Assembly (NCBI GenBank): GCA_036971715.1
Contig: JAVHJL010000009.1
Span: forward strand, 1-64,000
From: Arthrobotrys musiformis
Lineage: Eukaryota; Ascomycota; Orbiliomycetes; Orbiliales; Orbiliaceae
Direction of reading: 5' to 3'
DNA length: 64,000 bases
Shown: one piece after another, positions 12,801-20,672 of the stretch
Layout: every line of letters begins with the position of its first letter
How positions within the stretch are numbered: position 1 is the first letter of the stretch
The notes under the pieces: model-generated
What the model saw: only the letters and a program-made list of their open reading frames with translations
The model's database searches: none
What the model was told of the DNA's origin: nothing
Made by a program: the position numbers and the translations under genes

Positions 12801-13852
12801 CTTTTTTGTTGCAACATCTCTTTTCTTGTTTTTTCAATTTCCTCATTCCACCAAATTTTTGATTTTGGTGTTATTTTTAAAATTGGTGTAGATCTTTCTA
12901 CTGCCAAAATTATATTTTTTTGAAAAAGAGATGTTGCAACTTCCAAATTATTTTCTAGATCTTCTCTTTTCTCATAAAATGAAAAAAGGCGATCTTTCCA
13001 TAAATTATTTTTATCTAGATTTTTATCTAGACTTAATAATTCTTTTTCGAAGTTTTCCCAATTAGTTTTATTCCAATTAAATTTGTTAGTTGACAAAGGG
13101 TTGTCTACTAAGTCATTTTCTTTTGGTTTTATTTTAATTGAGATTACCTCATGATCTGATCCTGTATCAATTTTTTCATCTATTTTCCAATCCATAATTA
13201 ATTCTTTTAAATTAATGGTTGCAAAAGATAGGTCAATGATTGAGGATTCAGATTTATTATTTTTCCTGACATTATAATAAGTTGGTATGCCATTTTTATT
13301 TATTAATTGTAGATTTTTATCTTCGATCAACTCTATTATTTTTCCTGCTCTTAAATTAAATTTAATTTCAGGGTTCCATAAAGAGTGATGAGCATTAAAA
13401 TCTCCGATTAATAATGTTTTTTTGGTGCAGTAATCTTTGATCTTATTAAAGAGTCGATTTACTGTATATTCACCATTTTCCGTATTTTGTTGTTTTTCGT
13501 TGTAGATATTAATAAATCTGATTTCCCCAAATTTGTTTGATTTAAAATCAATTATCTGGCAGTCCTCATCTTTAATTAAATCTTCCCGGTTTGTGATCTC
13601 GTAGGGTAAATTCTTTTTTATAAAAGTAATTACCCTATTTCGGTTTTTGTTGGTTTCGTTGGTTTTTGGGTTTGAAAAAATTGGTTTAAACCCTGAGTGT
13701 GTAATTGTAGTATTTTCCTTTGAGAACCACGGTTCTTGTAGGAAAATTAAATCCGTGTTGTCGTAAATTAATGCAGAGTTTAAGATTGACTGCATTATAT
13801 TTGTAGATCTTCTACAATTGTGTTGTATTATTTTTAAAATATCCCTATTCAT
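9815..13852 (-). CDS. LINE ORF2: endonuclease-reverse transcriptase-RNase H (1345 aa)
   Basis: This encodes the enzyme that nicks target DNA and reverse-transcribes the element RNA at the nick. The N-terminal 240 residues form an exonuclease/endonuclease/phosphatase fold: QHNC near residue 10, LQEPW near 40, GDFNAHH near 144, IIDLSF, and GSDHE near 232. The reverse transcriptase (about 470-760) shows APGPDG, FLDVKGAFD, GIPQGSP and the catalytic YIDD at about 705-708. RNase H (about 1020-1165) shows YTDGS, a Glu in DAELIAL, FTDNQA and PGHSEVVGNEKAD, so all acidic residues and the His are kept. At about 1260-1283 a C-x-C-x9-H-x4-C zinc motif follows, typical of Tad/I elements. The start ATG overlaps the ORF1 stop by 8 nt (ATGAATAG), suggesting termination-reinitiation. 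Lysine and asparagine are very frequent. Confidence 0.95.
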   Translation of the reverse strand: MNRDILKIIQHNCRRSTNIMQSILNSALIYDNTDLIFLQEPWFSKENTTITHSGFKPIFSNPKTNETNKNRNRVITFIKKNLPYEITNREDLIKDEDCQIIDFKSNKFGEIRFINIYNEKQQNTENGEYTVNRLFNKIKDYCTKKTLLIGDFNAHHSLWNPEIKFNLRAGKIIELIEDKNLQLINKNGIPTYYNVRKNNKSESSIIDLSFATINLKELIMDWKIDEKIDTGSDHEVISIKIKPKENDLVDNPLSTNKFNWNKTNWENFEKELLSLDKNLDKNNLWKDRLFSFYEKREDLENNLEVATSLFQKNIILAVERSTPILKITPKSKIWWNEEIEKTRKEMLQQKRTWKLNRTQQNWELFKIKRNKHFREIRSSKEKSWTNFLENAKDKEIFLALNFSKPRKIQKMPNLIYEDRNALNFEDKAKILRKALFPKPPNYTKTTNPLLPVEITINKKLMEWKKIRDSEIKEAIFSSNSKKAPGPDGINFLCLKRAYEIIPGRFNDLFKQLLNYGYHPICFREAIGAILPKPNKPDYNIPKAYRIISLLNCLGKISEKIIARRIAFLSETNKILNPEQIGGRKQRSAIDAALSLVHDIEMANSEKLKTSVLFLDVKGAFDNVSKERLINTLEDMKFPKRLISWINNFMSKRLIKLAFDGQVEKLKPVETGIPQGSPISPILFLLYLTPLFNLLEQKTPSIIKPSYIDDLALIATNKKIETNIYELEETAKIAFNWAADNAVAFDDIKSELIHFKTNLKKKNEFGELNIELPNGTIIKPTNNIRWLGIYFDMKLNFKHHIKIKTSAANKILNFIKALANSEKGLKTKAIIQLYKSCVCSISDYGSEIWWKNQKQQNVLKEFKLIQNKMLRKITGGFKTTPINILEVEASILPPEIRLNGIQRRYALRSLFLNKNHPIKKRSPESFPPEFNFGREETGLGPYLKWNENKKEGDKKEYASTLDRILSRINFLINPYTKIEELNIKFNPPWIENKINFLINNVPKDLEAENHKNKKEVELNSRENLLIYTDGSMLEIENKNNKKKNNKNKKEKSLGAGIYGEIDNKSIFEIYFSLGKSMEVYDAELIALRKGFEKSFEVINKNKEVKNIYFFTDNQAAIKRLQNLNLGPGQETTSEIWDMANELNSRNINIFIEWVPGHSEVVGNEKADYLAKEAAKIKKKSLFKSFAYLKRKIKEKDLLEWEEKYKKQKNRPNYINRPKLKRNKIFTKFSNNFVSSLTQLRTGHGYFNSYLYKIPNSGILNKNCTCRNKPQTPKHLIMECKIYNEEREVLKRKLKKANKQLDYYFLLFNNEGMIFLEEFLNKTNIAKRKCNKNPKNDYFTGWGNLEV

Positions 13853-15005
13853 TTAAGGTGATATTTTGTTTTTTGTTTTTAGGGCATAAGGAATTTTTTG
13901 CCCCATGTTCTCCTCCACAATTAATGCATTTGTATTTTATATGGTCACAGGACTTTTTATTTTCCTGGCATATATTACACAAATGATTAATTGTTTTGTG
14001 TTTTCCAGCACAAATTTCGCAGGCTGATTCATTTCTGCAATTTAATGCATAGTGGCCAGTTTTTTGACAATTTGTACATCTATTGTTTCCAGAGAATTTA
14101 ATATATCTTTCTGTTTTGAGTTTTTCACCTCCTAGAAAAATATATCCTCTGTTTTGTGTTTCTATTGCCTCCATTTTTGTTTTTGTGGCAATTACTATAG
14201 AAGAGAATTTCTTCCCTTCTAATTTTTCCTCCTTAATCAACCATCTCGGATTGTTAACCAATTTGATTGTGTTGTCTGTTTCCACCTCTTTTTTGAGATC
14301 TTCCATTTTTTGATCTCTAGAAATCCCGTGTACAACTAAGAACCCCCAGCTCTCTATTTTGGAAGGTCTTTGTATGTGTTCATCTATTTTGATGAGTTCT
14401 TGATAGATTTCTTCTTTGTATTCCAGAATATCTTCTTTTTTGGTGTTCTCATGGGTAATCAAAATTAGATTCCCTTTTGGATTTAGAGAAATCCCAGAAA
14501 TAATTAATTCTGGGTTATTGGGCTTCTCTTTGAGAATTTTATTTATTTTTTCTCTGAAGATATTTGGTTTTTGGATGGGAGGTTCCGTGGTACTTCTGGG
14601 AATAATTAACCTTCGTTGGTTAATTGATATTTTTGAATTTTGTGGATTTTGTGGATTTTGTAGATTTTGCGTTTTATGCGTTTTTTGGTGTTTTTGGGTT
14701 ATTTCCTGTTTTTTTGGTGTTTTTGATGTTTTCTGGGCGATTTGGGCGTATGTCTTTTTTGTGTTGTTTCTCTCCAACTCTCTTATTTCCTGCTTTAGGT
14801 CTTCTACCTCCTGTACTCTTTCTTTTAGAAGGTCATTCAACCTTTTAATTTCCAGAAACAGATCTTCTCTATTTATTTCTTCCCTTGAATCAATTGTATC
14901 TACCGATACCTGTCTTCTCTGTCTTTTTTTGTGGTGAACAGGTTTAAAACCCTGTGTCGCTAATACTAGTTCATCCAAAGATGAACTAGTTGGTATGTTC
15001 TCCAT
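13845..15005 (-). CDS. LINE ORF1: nucleic-acid-binding protein with zinc knuckles (386 aa)
   Basis: ORF1 proteins of this LINE class bind element RNA to form the retrotransposition particle. Residues about 40-100 are charged and heptad-like (EIKRLNDLLKERVQEVEDLK), predicted to form a coiled coil. A Gln/Asn/Lys-rich linker follows, then a middle region that could hold an RNA-binding fold. The C-terminal 70 residues contain several CCHC/CCHH-like knuckles (CTNCQKTGHYALNC, CEICAGKHKTINHLC, CINCGGEH). The ATG at 15005 follows a 245-nt 5' UTR. The stop overlaps the ORF2 start in a different frame, so the two are probably translated from one RNA. The frame is open and undamaged, unlike the corresponding regions of copies A, F and G. 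Confidence 0.93.
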   Translation of the reverse strand: MENIPTSSSLDELVLATQGFKPVHHKKRQRRQVSVDTIDSREEINREDLFLEIKRLNDLLKERVQEVEDLKQEIRELERNNTKKTYAQIAQKTSKTPKKQEITQKHQKTHKTQNLQNPQNPQNSKISINQRRLIIPRSTTEPPIQKPNIFREKINKILKEKPNNPELIISGISLNPKGNLILITHENTKKEDILEYKEEIYQELIKIDEHIQRPSKIESWGFLVVHGISRDQKMEDLKKEVETDNTIKLVNNPRWLIKEEKLEGKKFSSIVIATKTKMEAIETQNRGYIFLGGEKLKTERYIKFSGNNRCTNCQKTGHYALNCRNESACEICAGKHKTINHLCNICQENKKSCDHIKYKCINCGGEHGAKNSLCPKNKKQNITLNE

Positions 15006-15250
15006 TTTTAAAACTAACCTTTAAAAGGTTTAGTTTAAATTAAGCGAGAAACCCATTTTTTATATGGTAGATGATTGCAAATATTTTTATATTTTTATAT
15101 TATGATTATTTTCTATCGGTCTTTATATGCTTTTTTACTTTGTAGTATTTTTGATCAATTTTTTCCGCTCTTTCGATTAGTGTACTTTTATTTGGTTTTG
15201 GATACCGTTCAAAAGTTATGGGGGGGTCGGTATTTTCGAAGTTCGTTTTT

Positions 15251-15993
15251 TAACTTTTTTAACTAAATAATTTACTTTTTTATTTTTAATAACTTTAAAA
15301 TGATCTAAAATCTATTTTCTAAATAAATTAATATTTCTAAAACTTAATTTATTAATTATATTCTAAATTTGTCAAGTTATTTTTTGATTTAGCCCTAAAT
15401 TTAGATTTTATAATCTTTTTATTGATTACTTTAAAAAAAATTTTGAATTGTATTTTTAAAGTAATTAATTCTATATTATATACCTCCATACTTTTTCCCA
15501 AACTAAAATAAATTTTAAAAATAAGTTTATTATCTATTTCTTCATATACTCTAGCTTTTAACAATTTTTTTTTATTTTTATTTTTATTATTTTTATTATT
15601 TATTTCCAGTATAGAACTATTTATATAAATAAATAAGTTTTTTTTAAAAATCTAGTTTAATTCTTTTTTATTTTTATAATTTTTTACTTCTAAATCTTTA
15701 AGTATATTATTTATAAAAAAATTACTTTTATTTTTAATTTAAAATAGATTAAATTTTATATTTAATTTTTTAATTTTTGTATATAAATTTATTAAAAAAT
15801 TAATTCTTGATAATAATCTAATATAAAAGTATATTCTTTTTTATTTTTTTTATTTTTTATTTTTATTTTATTTTAAATAAAGTTTTAGTCCTATTTCTTC
15901 TCTTCTAAAATTAAATTCTAATAAAAATGATTCTAAAAATCTCTTTTTTATTACGTAATTTTTATTTAAAAAAATTTGAGAATATATTTTTTT
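15251..15993 (-). mobile_element. LINE copy B, continuation after nested insertion
   Basis: The decayed ORF2 C-terminal/RNase H sequence of copy B resumes after the TAACTTTTTTAACTA duplication. A decayed RNase H piece is open at 15352-15564. A short internal deletion is visible at about 15420, compared with the intact copy, between the DNQAA region and the following helix. The copy is broken at 15993 by the start of a Gypsy LTR (TGTAAC). Confidence 0.8.
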
Positions 15994-16619
15994 TGTAACA
16001 AAGCAATCTCAGCATAATGAACTCCAAGCAGAAATCCAGGCAGCCGGAGGAGCCCTCAGAATAACCATAGAAAATATCCAAGCAATATTATAATTAAAAG
16101 AAAAATTATATAATATAATATAAATTATAAATTTAGAATAAGAAAATATTTAGATTTAAATTTTGAAATTTATAAATTAAGATTATAATTATTATTTAAT
16201 TTTTAAATTTTTAAATAAAAAAGCCCTTATTTTCTTGACAATTTTTAAAAAAAGTATTTTATAATATATACTCATTTATTATATAAAAATTATATACTGT
16301 CTAATTTAGCATCCTATATCCCCAAATATTTAATTTAAACTTAACTTTTATTTAGTTTAATAAATTATATAATTTTAATTTTTATCCAATTTAATACTTT
16401 ATATATTTAAATATCCAATTTAGATTTAACTTTTATTTAATTTATTTTATTATTTTTTTTATTAATTATTTATTTAAATTACTATATTTATTATCATATA
16501 TTTAAAAATTAAGTAATAATTTAAATCTTAATTTATATATATACTAATACCTTATTCTTATTTTATAATATTTATATATTACTTTAATATTTTAATTAAT
16601 TTTTATACAATTTTTTATA
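15994..16619 (+). repeat. 5' LTR of the Gypsy element, RIP-degraded
   Basis: The segment aligns over its whole length with the solo LTR at 40930-41544. The first 90 bp are little mutated, while the rest has lost nearly all C and G. The start TGTAAC and the mutated end TTTTTATA correspond to the LTR boundaries of the solo copy. Confidence 0.8.
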
Positions 16620-19470
16620 TTTTATTATTTTATAACTTTATTAATCTAATATTTAAATATTAGTATTAATTTTATTAAAAGGTAAGTTTTTTACAGAAAA
16701 AAATATCAAAACAAAACTATAATTATCACTTTACTAGGATTTATTATTAAATAAACTAAAACTATAATAATAATTTTTAAACATTTTTAAAAATAATATA
16801 TTTATAATAATCTTAACAATTATTGTAAATATTAAATTTCTAGATTTTGATCCTTTTAATAAAATTAAATCCTATGAATTATAAAACTTCTTAATCTAAT
16901 TTAATAATAAATATAAAAAAGAGACTTACGATATTTAAAAAAAAATTACATATTAATCTCTTTAAAAAAAATCCAACAAAATTAACTTTCAATAAGTATA
17001 ATACTAATAATAAAATATAGAATTAGAATATTTACACCAAATTTACTATATAATTTAAAAAAGCTTTTAGAAATTTTAATTTTACTACAATAATAAAATA
17101 AAAATTAAAAAGTTTAAAATAAATTAATAAATGTTTTTTTACTTATTTAATAAAATTTAGATATTTTATAAAATACTTGAATTATAATAATACTACTTAA
17201 ATTACTTATCTATAATATAATTTATATATCAAAATAAAAAAACTCCTAATTATTAAAGAAATGTTTTTTAATAACTTTAATAATTTTAGTATTAATGTTT
17301 TAATAATAACTAATAAATTTTGAATATAAAAAAAAATCTTAAAATTTAACAATTGAAGGGTTTTAAAAGAAAAATATTTTAACTTTAATATTAAAGGAAT
17401 TAATAAAAACCAATAATACCAATCAGCTTTAGCAAATTTAAGAAAATAATTATTTTAAACTTGGACTTATAAATTAATTTATTAGAAATATTCAAAAATA
17501 ATTAACCTAAAAAAAAAAAAGACCAATATTAAACTATACTTATACTATAAAAAAAATATATTTTATTAATAATTATCTAAACAAGAGATTCTTGGAAAAA
17601 CCAATCTGATATATCCTCTATAACCCCTATTTTATTAAAAACTAGAACATTTAAAAACTTACCTATAAAGACATCTAAAATAAAACAATATTTTTTAAGG
17701 TATTACCTATAAAAAGATACTAAAGAAGAATAGAAAAAAAACAAGCCTAATTGTAAGTTATAACATATAGTAAGGCAAAATTTAATCTATCACTTTAAGA
17801 ATTCCCCAACCTCAAAGAATACTACAAATTTTTTTTATATCCCAAAATTCATTTTCCTATTTAAATTTTAAAAAAACGAAAATATTATTTAAATTTTAAA
17901 AAAACTAAAATATTGTTTAAATTTTATACTAAAATCCCTATTATCTTATATTTTTATTCTTAAAAACCTATTAAAACCCTTCCATATCTAAATAGTAGTA
18001 ATATAGGAATATACATAAATTATAAATTTACAATTAAAAATAATTTTCTACTTTATTTTAAGAAAATTTCTAAATCCATAAAATATTTCAATAAAATTAA
18101 AAAATCCATTAAAAAAATAATTCAATTTAAAATAAAAATCCAAAACTATAAAAAAATCATCAATACCAATATTATTAATATTATTAAACTTTTAAATTTA
18201 AAAAAAAGTATAACATAAAAAACATAAAATTTATATTAATTAGGAAAACAATTAAGTATATATAAACTACTTATTTAAAATTATTATTATAAGTACAGAG
18301 GTTTTCAAAAAAATCATAAAATAAGGATTTATTTTTGTTATCTATAGTTGAGGAAGAAAATAAAAACAAATTATATTTGTTAATTAAAATCAAAGAAATT
18401 ATTAAATTTTTTAATAAATTTCAGGATCTTACTAAAACTTTCTCAAAAAAAAAAAAAGAAAATATTCTACTATTATATAAAAAAAAAAAAAATCTTTATA
18501 TTACTAAAAACTCAACTTATCTAAAAATTATTAAAATTAATAAATAAAGAATATTTTAAAGTTTTTAAACCCTAAATAAAAAAAAAATATTTATTTAAAA
18601 ATTTAATAATTTATAAAAAAACACTTATTTTATTTATTTTTAAAAAAGATAACAAATTATAATTCTACATAAATTAAAAAAATTTAATATTATTATTATC
18701 AAAAATCAATATCTTTTACTATAAATCAATAAAACTCTAAATTAATTTAAAAAAACCAAATACTTTATCTAATTAAATATTTATAATATTTATAATCATA
18801 TTAAAATAATTAAAGAAAATAAAGAAAAAATAATTTTTTATATTAGATAGAAATACTTTAAATTCTAAATAATATATTTTAAATTAATTAATATTTTAAT
18901 TACTTTCCAAACTTATATCAACGAAACCTTATAACCCTTTTTAAACAAATTTTATATAATATATTTTAATAATATCTATACAACAATTTAAAAAAAAAAC
19001 ACATTTATATATAAGAAAAATCATCAAAATACCATAAAAAACAAAACTTTATATTAAACTTTTTAAATATAAATTCTTAAAGAAATTAAATTTTTAAAAT
19101 ATATTATTAAAGATAATGGAATTAAAATGGATTTTATTAAAATTTAAAACATACTTAATTAAAAAAAAATTAAAAAAAAAAAAATTAAAACTATCAAAAA
19201 AAATATAATTTTTTTAAAATTTATAAACTTTTATTAATAATTTATAAGAAACTATATAAAAATAATCAAACTTTTATATAACCTAACCAAAAAATAAAGT
19301 ATTTTATTAAAAAAAAATTTATTATCTAAATATTTTAACAAATATTTTATATCAAATTAATATTAAAACATCAAAACCTTATATTAAAAATATGAATAAA
19401 AATAAATATTTTAGACTTTATCTATATTATAATTTTTTTTCAAAAATATAATAACAATTTTTAATATTTT
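15994..19470 (+). mobile_element. RIP-degraded Ty3/Gypsy LTR retrotransposon (5' LTR to RT)
   Basis: The 5' LTR spans 15994-about 16619. It starts TGTAACAAAG and matches the solo LTR at 40930-41544, with its TTCTTACA end mutated to TTTTTATA. The interior (16620-19470) is a decayed gag-pol on the plus strand. At about 18904-18926 it reads FQTYINE, then at about 18959-18973 YFNNI, evidently a Gypsy YLDDI catalytic motif with Asp codons mutated to Asn. At about 19096-19134 FLKYIIKDNGIKM matches the FLGYII..GI.MDP stretch after Gypsy RT cores. The element has no identifiable integrase or 3' LTR: it stops at an inverted LTR fragment. It inserted into LINE copy B. Confidence 0.8.
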
Positions 19471-19693
19471 ATAACTTATAAATCAAAGAAAATAACACTA
19501 TTAATCTGGGTCTGCGAGTGCTGAAGTCTGGATCTGGATACTTCCTTATTCTGGGTCTGCGGTTTGTGTTGCGTCGTGTGGTTTTTCTTCCAACCACAGT
19601 ATTGCCTGGATATTTCCTATGGTCATTCTGAGGGCTCCTCCGGCCGACTGGATTTCTGCTTGGAGTTCATTATGCTGGGAGAGCTTCGTTACA
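19471..19693 (-). repeat. Inverted, barely mutated fragment of the same LTR
   Basis: On the minus strand this begins TGTAACGAAGC at 19693 and follows the first 200 bp of the LTR. It is far less AT-rich than the LTR at 15994, retaining runs such as CGGCCGGAGGAGCC in minus-strand sense. It lies head-on to the Gypsy element and marks its truncation. It may be part of a second, oppositely oriented insertion or a rearrangement endpoint. Confidence 0.75.
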
Positions 19694-19866
19694 ATTATTA
19701 ATAAATTTTTAAAAAGTGTTATTTTTATGCTATAATGTAGTTAATAAGAAACTAAAGAATTTTAATATATATTAATATGTTTTTTTTAAATATGAAATTT
19801 AATAAAAATATATTTATAATAAAATTTTATTTTTATTAGTAAATATTAATAATTAATTATAAATTA
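19694..19866. other. AT-rich relic flanking the SINE
   Basis: This is heavily AT-biased sequence with no recognisable frame. It ends in AATTAATTATAAATTA, the left copy of the SINE target-site duplication. Confidence 0.5.
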
Positions 19867-20242
19867 TTATTATTATTTATCATACACGCATGCAACCTTT
19901 CGGTTATGGCGGATTGTAGATATCGAATTATAGATAATAACATGAAAGAAGTGAATACAAGCCAGAATCTTTACATGATTAGGATGTTGGAGATTTTCGG
20001 TATTTTTTTTTTAGAATCTATCTACATTAAATTCCTTTGTATATAATTCTACTATTCCAATTTAGTAGAGAATGCGCCGTATATCTGTTGTTTTTACCCA
20101 TCCACTTTGATGTAATATTAGAAAATTACTATATTCAGAACAATCCACAAGTGTGGGTTCTAATTATAGATATATTTTCTTAAGATTATTACTTTTTATA
20201 CTTCTGTAACTGAAGTCCAGTTCTAAAACAGGAACTAGGCTG

Positions 20243-20397
20243 TTCTATTTTTAAGTAGTAGAACTACTTCTATTTTTAAGTAGTAGAACTACTAGTACTG
20301 TTTTTATTGTGATGTACTCACACATATCTTTTACAGAGATTACTGTCTATTTTTAAGTAGTAGAACTACTTCTATTTTTTATAGTAGATAGAACTAC
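20243..20397. repeat. Four copies of a 26-bp hairpin-forming unit in the SINE
   Basis: Units of the type TTCTATTTTTAAGTAGTAGA followed by ACTACT occur as two tandem pairs (20243-20294 and 20346-20397) separated by 51 bp. Each unit contains AGTAGT-AGA-ACTACT and could form a small hairpin. The last copy carries a small insertion. I know no function for them. Confidence 0.75.
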
Positions 20398-20540
20398 TGT
20401 TTGATTTTTGTTCTAAAGTTCAAACTGTGTTGTGCGAGGAAAACAAACAACAACACCCTTAAAACAAACTTAGATGTCAAACACATCAAGATACAACTAT
20501 AGTTGGTGTAAAACTAGTGAGTTGTTTCTTTTTTGCATTT

Positions 20541-20573
20541 ATTTTCGGGTAAAAGAAATAAAACCCCGAAAAT
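20541..20573. repeat. Perfect 9-bp inverted repeat in SINE body
   Basis: ATTTTCGGG (20541-20549) pairs with CCCGAAAAT (20565-20573) across a 15-nt loop, and TGCA/TTTGCA repeats outside extend partial pairing. It lies just downstream of the tRNA-CCA in the transcript, where it could fold as a separate hairpin. Confidence 0.7.
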
Positions 20574-20587
20574 TAATTTGCAAAATA

Positions 20588-20672
20588 TGGTGGAGGTGGT
20601 AGGAATCGAACCCACACAGGCTGGGGAGACCTGTTTCCAAGCCTAGCATCACACCCACTAGGCCACACCTCC
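20588..20672 (-). tRNA. tRNA-related SINE head with 3' CCA (probably not a functional tRNA)
   Basis: The 82-nt tRNA-like part has a perfect 7-bp acceptor stem (GGAGGTG with CACCTCC), discriminator A and then CCA. An A-box (TGGCCTAGTGG) and B-box (GGTTCGATTCC) match the Pol III consensus, and the T-stem closes as GTGGG/CCTAC. Length and A-box resemble class II tRNAs (Ser/Leu). A loop TTGGAAA would give anticodon GGA (Ser), but the flanking anticodon stem pairs poorly, so identity is uncertain. Eukaryotic tRNA genes do not encode CCA, so its presence argues that this derives from a mature tRNA copy. Confidence 0.75.

Larger units (their letters stand above)
9505..15250 (-). mobile_element. Intact non-LTR retrotransposon (LINE copy D)
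   Basis: This 5.75-kb element has a 245-bp 5' UTR (15006-15250), ORF1, ORF2, and a 3' UTR of about 310 bp holding an A-rich AAAAAC/AAAAAT tract and a terminal hairpin, then a (TAA)n tail. Both frames are uninterrupted, and every endonuclease, RT and RNase H signature I looked for is present. The domain order EN-RT-RNase H in a fungus points to the Tad1/I group; tails of (TAA)n are known from I factors. The 5' end is flush with TAACTTTTTTAACTA (15251-15265), repeated at 7581-7595 beyond copy C. It is AT-rich for a coding element yet far less so than its RIP-mutated relatives, so it is either recent or escaped RIP. Confidence 0.93.
19867..20672 (-). mobile_element. tRNA-headed SINE sharing the LINE 3' tail
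   Basis: Read on the minus strand, the 806-bp element starts exactly at nucleotide 1 of a tRNA-like sequence (20672) and continues through CCA into a hairpin-bearing body. The body has four copies of a 26-bp unit (20243-20294, 20346-20397). It ends in two blocks matching the LINE 3' UTR: about 45 bp around CATCAAAGTGGATGGGTAA (about 20070-20115) and the terminal 50 bp with AACCGAAAGGTT and (TAA)n. It is flanked by perfect 16-bp direct repeats AATTAATTATAAATTA, at about 19852-19867 and 20673-20688. It is not RIP-degraded, unlike its host DNA. A-box and B-box promoter motifs are intact. It has no coding capacity, so it would depend on the LINE enzyme. Confidence 0.88.

Noticed and set aside
10824..15266. 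Plus-strand open frames within the intact LINE (for example 11748-12065, 14416-14937, 15075-15266)
   Set aside because: They are antisense shadows of ORF1/ORF2 and the 5' UTR, with no family resemblance.
19867..19920. Another truncated LINE copy at 19.87 kb
   Set aside because: Only two blocks match the LINE 3' UTR, the intervening sequence differs, and the far end is a tRNA-like head with a matching target duplication, so it is a SINE.
20243..20397. CRISPR-like repeat-spacer array
   Set aside because: There are only four 26-bp units in two tandem pairs without spacers, inside a SINE in a eukaryotic genome.
20588..20672. Functional tRNA-Ser gene
   Set aside because: The anticodon stem does not pair well, the 5' flank is exactly a target duplication, CCA is encoded, and the sequence continues into a SINE body.
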